In this document: positions 21,054-32,204 of the stretch, piece by piece | Layout: each line of letters opens with the position of its first letter | Numbering within the stretch: position 1 is the first letter of the stretch | NCBI GenBank assembly: GCA_963921825.1 | Contig: OY997590.1 | Coordinates: 43,355,039-43,419,038 of the forward strand | Reading direction: 5' to 3' | DNA from: Erodium maritimum | Lineage: Eukaryota; Streptophyta; Magnoliopsida; Geraniales; Geraniaceae | DNA length: 64,000 nt | The notes under the pieces: model-generated | What the model was told of the DNA's origin: nothing | The model's database searches: none | Seen by the model: only the letters and a program-made list of their open reading frames with translations | Position numbers and translations under genes: made by a program

Positions 21054-23177
21054 TGTCACGCCCCAATTTCAGTAAACCGAACTCGGGACGCGAACGTTTT
21101 AAAAACAATAAAACAATGAAACCTGTTTTGGATAAACACTTTAAAATCTCCATTTAATTAATCAAAATAATATTTACAACTTAAAAACACGTCCCAACAC
21201 GTGGACAAGAGTACAAAGTATCCGTCACTAGACTCAAAAGACTAAACCCGGACTCCGCTCCTAGCTCCACAAGCTTCGAGAGCTCCCCTAGTCCGTCCTG
21301 TGATCAGTACCTGTAGGAAAAGCAGCTGGGCATACGGCATAATTAGACTAACTACGGCATAATTAGCAGACAATGCCGGTAACACCAACAACAACCCAAC
21401 TCCGGGGATCACTGTCCCCAACTCAAGTACTCTGACTGACAAACCCCCACGGTGACCTTCCTCGAACGACTCAACATTCAAACAAGTAAGTAGACCGAAA
21501 CAACGATCACGACCTCTTCCAAGGACTCAAAGAAACTACGCAACACCACACAAAATCACAAAGGATCGCACACCAAACAAGATCACAAAGGATCGCAAAC
21601 CAGCTGCTCAGTAACCAATTCTGTTTCTCTCGCCCTTTCCGATCTCAGTCGGGCCAGGCGGTCGACCTGTCTCAGTAGCCTCTCTGTCCTTTGCTCTTTC
21701 CAACACAAAGTCGGTCCAGGCAGTCGACCTGTCTTACAACTTCTCTGTCCCTCGCTCTTTCCAACACAAAGTCGGTCCAGGCAGTCGACCTGTCTTACAA
21801 CTTCTCTCACTCAGGTAACCACAATCACAATCACAAGCAAGTTCCACAAACAGCAACAACACAGGTTCAGCACTCCACAGGCACCCATGGCCACCCAAGA
21901 CACCAACCACAAAACACGGACTCAACAGCCCCACAGGCACTCACGGCCTCCCAAGACACACCAACGATAAAGACACGGGTTCAACAACCCCACAGGCACT
22001 CACGGCCTCCCAAGACACACCAACAGTAAGGACACAGGTTCAACAACCCCACGGGCACACACGGCCTCTCCAGACACCAACAGTCAAACACGGGCCCTCA
22101 TGGCCACCCAAGACTCAACAGTCAAATACGGGCTCTCATGGCCACCCAAGACTCAACAGTCAACCACGGGCTCTCATGGCCACCCAAGACTCGACAGTCA
22201 AACACGGGCTCTCATGGCCACCCAAGACACACCAACAGTAACTCACGGGCTCAACAGCCCCACGGGCACTCACGGCCACTCAAACTACCAACAGTAAAGA
22301 CACGGGTTCACAACCCCACGGGCACTCACGACCACCCAAAACACCAAAGGTAAAGACACGGGTTCAACGACTCCACGGGCACTCATGGCCACCCAAAACT
22401 CAACGATGAAACCCGCTCGCAACTTACCGAGACTCTAACTCGTCAGCCAGCTAAAACACCAATGATAAAGACATGGGTTCAACAACCCCACGGGCACTCA
22501 TGGCCACCCAAAACTCAACAATAAAACACGCTCGCAACTTACCGAGACTCTAACTCCTAAGCCAGCTAAAACACCAACAGTAAAGTACAGGCTCTCATGG
22601 CCACCCAAACACGAATAATAACACAGGCTCTCAAGGCCACCCATAACTCAACAATAGTAATACGGGCTCTCAAGGCCACCCAAAACTCAATAATAATAAT
22701 ACACAACAACCTCCGGCATACTCAATGCCTCCAACAGTCCTAAGATCACTAGCTTCACAAACAACCTCCGGGCATGGTCATATGCCTCCAGTAATTCTAA
22801 TATCGCTAAGTTCTCTTCTCCTACGACACTACTAAGTGTCACATGCTTTTCCAATAATTACTACGATCCCGTATCATGCTTTTCTAATAATTAAATAAAA
22901 CTACTCAACCCACGACACCCAAGGAACCCAATGCACTTGACGGAATCGAATTCCGACTTCCGAGTCAATTAATTAACGTTTAAAGTTTCTAAAACCCGTT
23001 AATTACAACTTCTCCAATTTAATTCCAATTTTCGATTCGGTTAAGGATAAATGGTCCGGGGAACGTTTTAAACCACCCGAAACACAAAACACGATCACCC
23101 GAGCACGTGGGCCCCACCCAAGCCACTTGGCCGAGAGCCCCTAGGGCTTAAATGAGGCTCGGCCACCATGGTGGTGG
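21054..23177 (-). repeat. Gypsy solo LTR C1, distal part
   Basis: Read on the minus strand this is the 3' two thirds of a ~3.07-kb gypsy LTR ending GGGGCGTGACA at 21054; the rest is at 32205-33148. It is flanked by a perfect GATAC target duplication (21049-21053 and 33149-33153) and has no internal gypsy region, so it is a solo LTR. It is the same subfamily as C3 (43235-46587). It contains a minisatellite of CCACCCAAGACxCCAACAGT ... CACGGGCTC units (about 21890-22700). It was split by copia B2 at 23177/32205. Confidence 0.85.
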
Positions 23178-24853
23178 TGTTAGTCTTAGTGCCCGTAGTT
23201 CAATCATAAATGTCCAAATGTTTATATCATCATTAGCAATAAGATTAAAGCGGCTTTCTGTTACTTATGTGTTGGAGTAATATATCGATGTGATTTCTGA
23301 TCTATGCCCACCATGCGAATAGAACCATAGATCGAGATGGATCACACTCGATGGGTCCCTAGTCAATAAAGCTTCACTAGAAGCGACTAGTATGAAAGAT
23401 GGCTCTTCATGGCTTACGTTCTGTTAGTCATTGGAATGAGATTCCGGAGTCTGATCATAGGTATCATGTGGGACATGATATTGGACGACCCGCCCTGAAT
23501 ATGTGCCATAGATTGAGTCATTAACATATTCAGTGTCGTAGCTTGTCATGTATCCTTAGACCAAGGAGTCTTTGTGATCACTATGCAGTCAACAACTAAG
23601 TTTGACCAGAGCCTAACGTTGTCCGTAACAGGGCTTCCATAACGGCCAGGATTGGCTTGGGGACGGGTTGCATGAGTGACACGAAAGACGGCTAAGGGAT
23701 TTATCCCTCATACTGAGGTATGGGAAAGATATCGGTTCTCGGCCGCTTGATCGAGAGTGACTGAAAGAATAGCATGGCCATGCACATGATACTAGGTATC
23801 ATATATTCAGTCATCTCACATATCAAGGAACAGTGATTGAGAATAATAAGGATGACGGCTCTATGCCTTATCTCAATCAGGATATCGGAGATAAAAGGAT
23901 AATGACAGGGACGACGGAAAGGTTAGAATCGATTGGTTCGATTCGCTATGTAGTGTCAGGCAATACTAAAGTCTCGTTAGTTGCCACTTATATAGGATCA
24001 AGTAAAATGGGATTTTACGTTGATCTATCCACATGCATAGACCTAAGGGTCACACCGAAGGATGAAACTCATTGACACATTTATGGAGAATGGCCAAAAG
24101 AGAGTTGTCTCGGGACATGACCAAAACTGGGTTTTGGGTCATGTGCCCGTAAGTGAATAGGACATTACGGATCAAGACAAGGCTTAGAGTCTTGGGATTG
24201 ATCGCGTTGGATAATGTTGGACATTTCCGGTATGGAAGGCTTGGAGGCGATGAGCACGTCACGGGACCTCGTTGGGAATGGCCATGGGCCATGTTCCAAG
24301 AGGCCCATGAAAGGCCCATGCAACCAAGGCCCATGGAACTAATTAATCAAGTCTTGATTAATTAGTACTAAGTAAGCAAGACAAGGATTAAGGTGTTGGT
24401 GATTCACCACCTAACCCATCTTGTCTTGCCATACTTAGCACCATGCTTGTCTTACTTCACACCATGCTTCACACCTTACTTGTCCTTGATGGTTGTTGAT
24501 GGTTTAAGTCATCTTTTTCCTACAACAAATGATAAGACAAGAATAGAAACACAACTTCTCTCCCTCTCACACTACAATTTCGAGTTTGGCACTTTCCCCC
24601 CCTCTTGTTGTGTTCTTGAGTCATCTAAAGAAGAACTACGTGGCTTTGATTCCAATTGGATACGTAGGCGTCTTGGAGACTCAAGCCGATCATCGTTTCT
24701 TTGGTGTTCTCTTCCTTTTCTTGAACTAGTTGGTAAGGAAACATCCATATTGTTTATTCTCTTGTGTATCTAATATTTGGTAGTGTTCTATGACATGGTC
24801 TCGAGTTATTTCCGCTGCAAGTATGTGTTCATACCCTCCATCGAGACCCAACA
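23178..24853 (+). repeat. 5' LTR of copia B2
   Basis: TGTTAGTC...CCCAACA, 1676 bp. The first ~1.1 kb differs from the 3' LTR at roughly 3 percent of positions (11 differences counted between 24050 and 24285). From 24286 on, the two are identical except for one T in a TTT/TT + C7 run (about 24593). Confidence 0.95.
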
Positions 24854-26401
24854 GTGGTATCAGAGCCGTGCTACCTTCGGGATTCACAAGAGAACTTTCG
24901 GTTTTGCTTGCTAGTTTCGGTTTTGCATGTTAATTTGCTAAATTGTTTGATAACATGTTTTAAATTCTTGTTTATGGGTTTAATGCATGAAAAATGAATT
25001 TTTGAAAAGTTTATCAAATCTGGAATTTTTGAAAAATTTTTGATTTTTCGGGTCTCGGGAGCGGGACTCTCGGGGAGCCGAAACCGGGACCGAACGGGGC
25101 TCCGTTGGACGGAGCTAGGCCAAGCATGACCATTGGATGGTCAATATGCCGAGCTAAACCGTTTTGTTAGTCATGACGAGTTTGGAACCGTCTTGATGAA
25201 CTCAAAAATCAAATGTTCAAAAGTTTCAATTTTGAACGGTTTCGATAAACCGAGTATCAAAAATTTTCGAAACTTGGCAATTAATTAAAACCGGAAAATC
25301 ACATGATGTTTGATAACATGCTTGTTTGATAACACGATGTGTGATGTGATGTTGGCATGGTGTACATAATAGCCCCGAGTTTGATTTAATTATTTATCGC
25401 TTTTCACGGCCTGCGAGCCGTTAGAGTTAGCGTGTAATTATTTTTTCGAGGTGTGGTCGTCGTACCACTTATTTGTAATATTTATTAATTCCCGACCTGC
25501 GAGTCGTGTATTAAATTGTAATATTTTACTCAAGACGAAGAAAGGGCGAAAAGGTCATTTGGTGGCTTCTCGGGTTTTGACATCGGCTTGGAGTCGGTGG
25601 AGCTCAAGAAGCTAGTGGGAGTTAGTTTAGTGGGCTATTATGTACATATTTAACGCTTTATGCTTGGTTTAGTTTTTGCATGATCATTTCTATGTGTTTT
25701 AGAATTGCATGCTTAACTTAATTTACCGAGCATATCACCTCACATGCAAAGATAAAATTGGTTTTAATCATTGTCTGTGAGCCCTTAGAATCGTCATTAC
25801 ATTGGATGTAGTTGACGGGTTCGAAGGAAGAATTACATTGGATGTAATTGGAGGCATCATTACATTTGGAATGTAGTTGATGTGCTCATCGCATCTAGGA
25901 TGTGCCAAAAGTTTAAAACACAACCGGACAAGTAAAAACGGGTCATGTCCGATACCTCCCAATTATCAACACCTTATTACCTCCCCGTCCTATGGGTGTC
26001 GTGCGCATTAGCGGAGCATCCATTGGAAAGCGGGGTAGTAGGTTTGGACGACATGTGTAGGTGTCGTGCGCATTAGCGGAGCACCCACATAGTGACGGGC
26101 CATAGTTGAAAATTGGTGGACCCGACTACGATTCTCAGCCTGAGGTTGAGCTAGGGTAACAGATAGGGTAAGCCGTGTACATGAGTACATACCCTAGCCA
26201 AGAGTCACATTGGATGTGATTGGATGGAGTCCTACCTACATAGCTCGATTAAGTGGTGAGCATTAGTTCAGCTTAATCGGGTGAATCAAGGATCTTGGTT
26301 TTAGGTTCTAAAGGTTTAGAATCAATTGGTTGGTGTTTGAACTTGATCTTCATAAAATTTATTCAGTTTACTGATTATATTTTGTTTGTCGTGTAGATCA
26401 A
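24854..26401 (+). other. Primer binding site and leader of copia B2
   Basis: TGGTATCAGAGCC at 24855-24867 one base after the LTR end, then about 1.53 kb without a coding frame, collinear with 6713-8265 and with the inverted 19700-21053. It includes the tandem-like block with TTACATTGGATGTA repeats (about 25795-25880). Gag starts at the ATG at 26402, preceded by GTAGATCAA. Confidence 0.8.
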
Positions 26402-29400
26402 ATGGCAAGTACTTCAGCGAACAATAGTAGTTTGTCACTAAAAACCATTCTTGATAGGATCAAGCTAAGTGGGACAAACTACTTGGACTGGGACAGAAAC
26501 TTGAGGATAGTCCTCAAATTCGAGCGCAAAGAATATGTCCTAGACCAAGCTATCCCTGAGGAGCCAGCTAATAATGCCATTAGGGCCGTTAAGGATGCAT
26601 ACCAAAAGCACCTTAGCGATTCTATAGATGTGGCATGTATTATGCTGGGCTGCATGGAGTCTGATCTCCAAGACCAGTTCATGGAGTACTCTGATGACCC
26701 CTATACTATGATGGGGATCATAAAGGGTATGTTCAAGGAAAGGGCACGTATCGTGAGATACAATGTCCTTAATGAACTTCTCTCCTGCAAAATGTCAGCA
26801 GCAGTCTCCGTGGGTCCTCATGTCCTAAAGATGAAGGGGCATCTCGAACATCTTAATCGACTGGGTCTTAAGATAGAGAACGAGATGGCAGTGGATGTGG
26901 TTCTGCGTTCCCTTCCTCGTTCATATGCTACGTTCGTCATGAACTATCATATGCACGATATGGACAAGACCATTTCAGAGTTGCATGGAATGTTGGTAAC
27001 TGCTGAAAAGAACGTCAAGGATCAGGGATCCAAGGATGTTCTGATGGTCAGACAGGGAAACAGTTTCAAGAATAAGGGAACTGTTAGTGGTAAGGGCAAG
27101 GCCCCTATGCACTTGGCAGGAAAGATGAGGCATCCGAAGCGTCCTAACCCTCCTAGGACCGGGGAGTCCTCAAGGAAGGGGAAGGATGTCGAGAATGTCT
27201 GCTTCTACTGTCAACAGCCTGGTCACTGGAAGAAAGATTGCAGGAAGTTTCTGGATGATCTGAAGAAGGGCGGTGGGACTGTGCCTTCATCAGGTATTTT
27301 CTTTATAGAGCTAAATCTCACTACTTCCAAAGATTCATGGGTATTGGATACCGGGGCTGAATCTCACATTTGTACTAATGTGCAGTGGCTGGAAGGTAGG
27401 AGAAGCTTGAAGAAGGACGAGGTGGACCTCAGAGTGGGCAACAAGACTAGAGTTGTGGCGACTGCTGTAGGATCCATAAGTCTTCTTTTGCCAAGTGGGC
27501 TAGTTTTTGTTTTGAACAATGTATATTGTGTACCTACTTTCAGTAGGAATATTGTATCTATTTCTTTGTTGGACAAGGAAGGATACAATTTTGATGTTGG
27601 AAATGGGATTTTCAATATTTTATGCAATGATATATTTTATGCTAGCGCCAAAATGGTTGGAGGATTGTACATATTGGATATGGATAACAATGCCTCAAGC
27701 TCTATATATAATGTAAATACCAAGAGGTCTAAGTCCAATGATTTAGACCAAACTCTTTTATGGCATTGTCGTTTAGGCCACATAAACGAGAAACGCATAT
27801 CAACACTTCACAAGTGTGGACTTCTTAGTCCATTCGAATTTCATTCGATTGATAGATGCGAATCTTGTTTGATGGGAAAACTGACTAAAGCGCCCTTCAT
27901 CGGTCGCGGTGAAAGGGCGGGTGACTTATTGGGGCTAATACACTCGGATGTGTGTGGACCAATGAGCACACTTGCCAGGAGGGGTTTTAGCTACTTTATC
28001 ACATTTACTGACGACTTCAGTAGATATGGTTATGTCTATTTGATGAGACATAAGTCTGAAGCTTTTGATAAATTCAAAGAGTTTAAGACTGAAGTAGAAA
28101 ACCAGCTCGGGAAAAGTATTAAAGCACTTCGATCAGATCAAGGTGGAGAATACTTGACCATAGAGTTTTTAGATCATCTAGCAGAAAGTGGGATCCTTTC
28201 GGAATGGACTCCTCCCGGAACACCACAATTGAATGGTGTGTCCGAATGGAGAAATCGGACTTTATTGGATATGGTCTGGTCCATGATTAGTGGGACTGAT
28301 CTCCCAATCTCTTTCTGGGGTTATGCTCTGGAGACGGCCGCATTCATTTTGAATCGGGCTCCGACGAAGGCTGTGGAAGGGACACCATTTGAGAAATGGC
28401 GCGGGAGAAAGCCCGTTTTGTCCTTCCTGAAGATTTGGGGTTGCGAGGCTTATGTGAAACGTTTAGTTCCGACTAAGCTTGAACCAAGATCTGATAAATG
28501 CACCTTCGTTGGGTATCCCAAAGAAACAATGGGGTACTACTTCTACAAACCCAGCGAGAACACGGTGTTCGTCGCTCGGGGTGGGGTCTTTATGGAAAGG
28601 GAGTTTATTTGCAAAGACGTCAGTGGGAGGGCTGTACATCTAGAAGAAATTCAGGGTGGTACAGATCCAACTGATCCACTGGACAACCCTGTAGAAGAGC
28701 CTGAGATGGTCGTAGAGCAAGGACCAGTTCCTGCAACAATTCCAGAAGGTCCAAGGCGATCTGAAAGGGTTAGTCGTCCACCTCCGAGATATGGTTACTT
28801 TGTGTCTGGAGGTGACGGTGAGCTTGTGGTGGATCACGATGATCCAGCTACATTTCAGGAAGCTGTGGACGGACCCGACTCTGAGTTATGGCTGGGAGCC
28901 ATGAGGGAGGAAATGCAATCCATGTCGGACAACCATGTCTGGGAACTAGTTGATCCCATCGGTGGTGTAAGAACCATCGGATGCAAATGGATCTTCAAGG
29001 TGAAGATGGACATGGAAGGCAACCCTCAGACCTACAAAGCCCGACTGGTGGCGAAAGGTTATAGGCAGATCCAAGGGATTGACTATGAGGAAACCTTTTC
29101 CCCAGTGGCTATGGTCAAATCTATCCGAATTCTTCTTGCCATAACTGCATATCACGATTACGAGATATGGCAAATGGATGTCAAAACCGCTTTCCTAAAC
29201 GGAAATTTGTCGGAGGACGTTTATATGTCTCAACTCGAAGGTTTTGTCAATCCGAAGAATAAGGGAAAGATTTGTAAGTTGTTGAAATCCATTTATGGAT
29301 TGAAACAAGCTTCTCGGAGTTGGAATCTTCGTTTTGATGAAGCTGTAATTGGATTTGGCTTTATCAAGAATGAAGATGAACCTTGCGTTTACAAGAAGGC

Positions 29401-30427
29401 AAATGGGGGTATGATTACCTTTCTAGTGTTGTATGTCGATGACATACTACTCATTGGAAACGACATCCCAACCTTGCACGAGACTAAAGCTTGGTTAGGG
29501 AAGTGTTTCTCAATGAAGGACTTAGGCGATGCTGCTTATATCTTAGGGATTAAGATATATAGAGATCGCACCAAGAGGGTATTGGGTTTAAGTCAAAGCA
29601 CCTATGTGAACAAGGTATTGAGTAGGTTCTCAATGCTTGATTCCAAGAAAGGACTCTTACCCGCACGTCATGGCGTTCATCTCAGCAAGACTCAGTGTCC
29701 TAAGACACCTGATGAGCTGAAAAGAATGATGCGAATCCCATACGCTTCGGCGGTAGGATCGATCATGTATTCCATGATATGCACGAGACCGGATGTCTCA
29801 TATGCCTTGAGTTGTACCAGCAGACATCAGTCTAACCCTGGTGAGGAACACTGGATAGCGGTCAAACCGATTCTCAAATATTTGAGAAGAACTAAGGACG
29901 CGTTTCTAGTGTACGGGGGAAAAGATGATTCTGAACTAGTTGTTAATGGATATGTAGACGCTAGTTTCCAGACAGATCCAGATGACTTTAGAAGTCAGTC
30001 AGGATATGTGTTCACGCTGAATGGCGGAGCTTTCAGCTGGAAGAGCGTGAAGCAAGACACCGTCGCTGACTCCACGACAAAGGCCGAGTACATAGCGGCT
30101 GCAGAGGCGGCCAAGGAGGCTGTGTGGATTAGGAAGTTCACGGCAGGGTTGGGTGTAATCAAAAACCCATCCAGCCCGGTGAACCTATTTTGCGACAACA
30201 CAGGGGCTATTGCGCAAGCTAAAGAGCCCAGATCGCATAACAAATCCAAACATGTACTGCGGCGATATCACCTCATCAGAGAGATACTGAACCGAGGCGA
30301 TGTGAAGATCACCTATATTGCAACTGATGATAACATAGCCGACCCGTTGACTAAGGCACTATCGTTGCCTAAACATGAGAGGCATGTAAGGTCAATGGGA
30401 ATAGATTGGAGTTTAGATTGGAACTAG
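26402..30427 (+). CDS. Copia gag-pol polyprotein, 1341 aa, intact
   Basis: Encodes all proteins for retrotransposition in one frame. Gag occupies roughly residues 1-290, with zinc knuckle CFYCQQPGHWKKDC at 267-280. Aspartic protease has LDTGAES (D316). The integrase zinc region has H455, H460, C486 and C489. The integrase core has D516, D579 and E615, exactly DD35E. RT has YVDD at 1011-1014. RNase H has D1186, E1229 and D1265. The length is typical for plant copia. The start is the first ATG of the frame and gives MASTSANNSSLSLKT, as in the B1 copy. One oddity is Trp after the catalytic Glu (GVSEWRNRT), where most copia integrases have Arg (GVxERRNRT). The stop is six bases before the polypurine-rich AAGTGGGAGAT. 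Potentially functional; expression unknown. Confidence 0.95.
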   Translation: MASTSANNSSLSLKTILDRIKLSGTNYLDWDRNLRIVLKFERKEYVLDQAIPEEPANNAIRAVKDAYQKHLSDSIDVACIMLGCMESDLQDQFMEYSDDPYTMMGIIKGMFKERARIVRYNVLNELLSCKMSAAVSVGPHVLKMKGHLEHLNRLGLKIENEMAVDVVLRSLPRSYATFVMNYHMHDMDKTISELHGMLVTAEKNVKDQGSKDVLMVRQGNSFKNKGTVSGKGKAPMHLAGKMRHPKRPNPPRTGESSRKGKDVENVCFYCQQPGHWKKDCRKFLDDLKKGGGTVPSSGIFFIELNLTTSKDSWVLDTGAESHICTNVQWLEGRRSLKKDEVDLRVGNKTRVVATAVGSISLLLPSGLVFVLNNVYCVPTFSRNIVSISLLDKEGYNFDVGNGIFNILCNDIFYASAKMVGGLYILDMDNNASSSIYNVNTKRSKSNDLDQTLLWHCRLGHINEKRISTLHKCGLLSPFEFHSIDRCESCLMGKLTKAPFIGRGERAGDLLGLIHSDVCGPMSTLARRGFSYFITFTDDFSRYGYVYLMRHKSEAFDKFKEFKTEVENQLGKSIKALRSDQGGEYLTIEFLDHLAESGILSEWTPPGTPQLNGVSEWRNRTLLDMVWSMISGTDLPISFWGYALETAAFILNRAPTKAVEGTPFEKWRGRKPVLSFLKIWGCEAYVKRLVPTKLEPRSDKCTFVGYPKETMGYYFYKPSENTVFVARGGVFMEREFICKDVSGRAVHLEEIQGGTDPTDPLDNPVEEPEMVVEQGPVPATIPEGPRRSERVSRPPPRYGYFVSGGDGELVVDHDDPATFQEAVDGPDSELWLGAMREEMQSMSDNHVWELVDPIGGVRTIGCKWIFKVKMDMEGNPQTYKARLVAKGYRQIQGIDYEETFSPVAMVKSIRILLAITAYHDYEIWQMDVKTAFLNGNLSEDVYMSQLEGFVNPKNKGKICKLLKSIYGLKQASRSWNLRFDEAVIGFGFIKNEDEPCVYKKANGGMITFLVLYVDDILLIGNDIPTLHETKAWLGKCFSMKDLGDAAYILGIKIYRDRTKRVLGLSQSTYVNKVLSRFSMLDSKKGLLPARHGVHLSKTQCPKTPDELKRMMRIPYASAVGSIMYSMICTRPDVSYALSCTSRHQSNPGEEHWIAVKPILKYLRRTKDAFLVYGGKDDSELVVNGYVDASFQTDPDDFRSQSGYVFTLNGGAFSWKSVKQDTVADSTTKAEYIAAAEAAKEAVWIRKFTAGLGVIKNPSSPVNLFCDNTGAIAQAKEPRSHNKSKHVLRRYHLIREILNRGDVKITYIATDDNIADPLTKALSLPKHERHVRSMGIDWSLDWN

Positions 30428-30429
30428 GG

Positions 30430-30441
30430 CAAGTGGGAGAT
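30430..30441 (+). promoter_or_regulatory. Polypurine tract of copia B2
   Basis: CAAGTGGGAGAT directly before the 3' LTR. The decayed copy at 35373-35385 has the equivalent AGAAAGTGGGAGAT. Confidence 0.8.
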
Positions 30442-32115
30442 TGTTAGTCTTAGTGCCCGTAGTTCAATCATAAATGTCCAAATGTATATATCATCATTAG
30501 CAATAAGATTAAAGCGGCTTTCTATTACTTATGTGTTGGAGTAATATATCGATGTGTGCTCTGATCTATGCCCACCATGCGAATAGAACCATAGATCGAG
30601 ATAGATCACACTCGATGGGTTCCTAGTCAACAAAGCTTCACTAGAAGCGACTAGTATGAAAGATGGCTCTTTATGGCTTACGTTCTGTTAGTCATTGGAA
30701 TGGGATTCCGGAGTCTGATCATAGATATCATGTGGGACATGATATTGGACGACCCGCCCTGAATATGTGCCATAAATTAAGTCATGAACATATTCAGTGT
30801 CGTAGCTTGTCATGTATCCTTAGACCAAGGAGTCTTTGTGATCGCTATGTAGTCAACAACTGAGTTTGACCTGAGCCTAACGTTGTCCGTAACAGGGTTT
30901 CCATAACGGCCAGGATTGGCTTGGGGACGGGCTACATGAGTGACACGAAAGACGGCTAAGGGATTTATCCCTCATACTGAGGTATGAGAAAGATATCGGT
31001 TCTCGGCCTCTTGATCGAGAGTGACTGAAAGAATAGCATGGCCATGCACATGATACTGGGTATCATATCTTCAATCATCTCACATATCAAAGAACAATGA
31101 TTGAGAATAATAAGGATGACGGCTCTATGCCTTATCTCAATCAGGATATCGGAGATAAAAGGATAATGACAGGGACGACGGAAAGGTTAGAATCGACAGG
31201 GTCGATTCGCTATGCAGTGTCAGACAATACTAAGTCTCGTTAGTTGCCACTTAAATAGGATCAAGTAAAATGGGATTTCACGTTGATCTATTGACATGCA
31301 TAAACCTAAGGGTCACACCGTAGGATGAAACTCATTGACACATTTATGGAGAATGGCCAAAAGGGAGTTGTCTCAGGACATGACCAAAACTGGGTTTTGG
31401 GTCATGTGCCCGTAAGTGAATAGGACTTTACGGATCGAGACAAGGCTTAGAGTCTTGGGATTGATCGCGTCGGATAATGTTGGACATTTCCGGTATGGAA
31501 GGCTTGGAGGCGACGAGCGAATCACGGGACCTCGTTGGAAATGGCCACGGGCCATGTTCCAAGAGGCCCATGAAAGGCCCATGCAACCAAGGCCCATGGA
31601 ACTAATTAATCAAGTCTTGATTAATTAGTACTAAGTAAGCAAGACAAGGATTAAGGTGTTGGTGATTCACCACCTAACCCATCTTGTCTTGCCATACTTA
31701 GCACCATGCTTGTCTTACTTCACACCATGCTTCACACCTTACTTGTCCTTGATGGTTGTTGATGGTTTAAGTCATCTTTTTCCTACAACAAATGATAAGA
31801 CAAGAATAGAAACACAACTTCTCTCCCTCTCACACTACAATTTCGAGTTTGGCACTTCCCCCCCTCTTGTTGTGTTCTTGAGTCATCTAAAGAAGAACTA
31901 CGTGGCTTTGATTCCAATTGGATACGTAGGCGTCTTGGAGACTCAAGCCGATCATCGTTTCTTTGGTGTTCTCTTCCTTTTCTTGAACTAGTTGGTAAGG
32001 AAACATCCATATTGTTTATTCTCTTGTGTATCTAATATTTGGTAGTGTTCTATGACATGGTCTCGAGTTATTTCCGCTGCAAGTATGTGTTCATACCCTC
32101 CATCGAGACCCAACA
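30442..32115 (+). repeat. 3' LTR of copia B2
   Basis: TGTTAGTC...CCCAACA, 1674 bp. Its last ~567 bp (from 31549) match the 5' LTR perfectly apart from a single-T indel, unlike the earlier part. It is followed not by host DNA but by a primer binding site. Confidence 0.95.
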
Positions 32116-32204
32116 GTGGTATCAGAGCCGTGCTACCTTCGGGATTCACAAGAGAACTTTCGGTTTTGCTTGCTAGTTTCGGTTTTGCATGTTAATTTGC
32201 TAAA
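32116..32204 (+). repeat. Second copy of primer site and start of leader after the 3' LTR
   Basis: Identical to 24854-24942 (GTGGTATCAGAGCCGTG ... TTTGCTAAA), then an abrupt change to gypsy LTR C1 sequence (CCGGCCCTAGCTCC). This makes the structure LTR-internal-LTR-internal(partial). The host target bases expected between the two C1 halves (about 8 bp by comparison with C3) and the right GGTGG duplication are missing. Confidence 0.9.

Larger units (their letters stand above)
23178..32115 (+). mobile_element. Copia B2: near-complete Ty1/copia element with intact gag-pol
   Basis: 5' LTR 23178-24853 (1676 bp), primer site, 1.55-kb leader, one uninterrupted gag-pol frame, polypurine tract, 3' LTR 30442-32115 (1674 bp). 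It is inserted in solo LTR C1, after GGTGG on the left. The right end is abnormal: instead of GGTGG, the 3' LTR runs on into 89 bp of the element's own leader (32116-32204) and only then into C1. LTR 5' parts differ by a few percent, so the insertion is not brand new, but the frame is still open. The RT/RNase H region (YVDDILLIGND, SRFSMLDSKKG, TRPDVSYAL, DASFQTDPDDFRSQSGYVF) resembles the Angela/Tork group of plant copia elements. Confidence 0.95.

Noticed and set aside
21691-22353. Open frames with HGHPRHQ/PHRHSRPPKT repeats
   Set aside because: Translation of the LTR minisatellite; repeat period and frame vary between copies.
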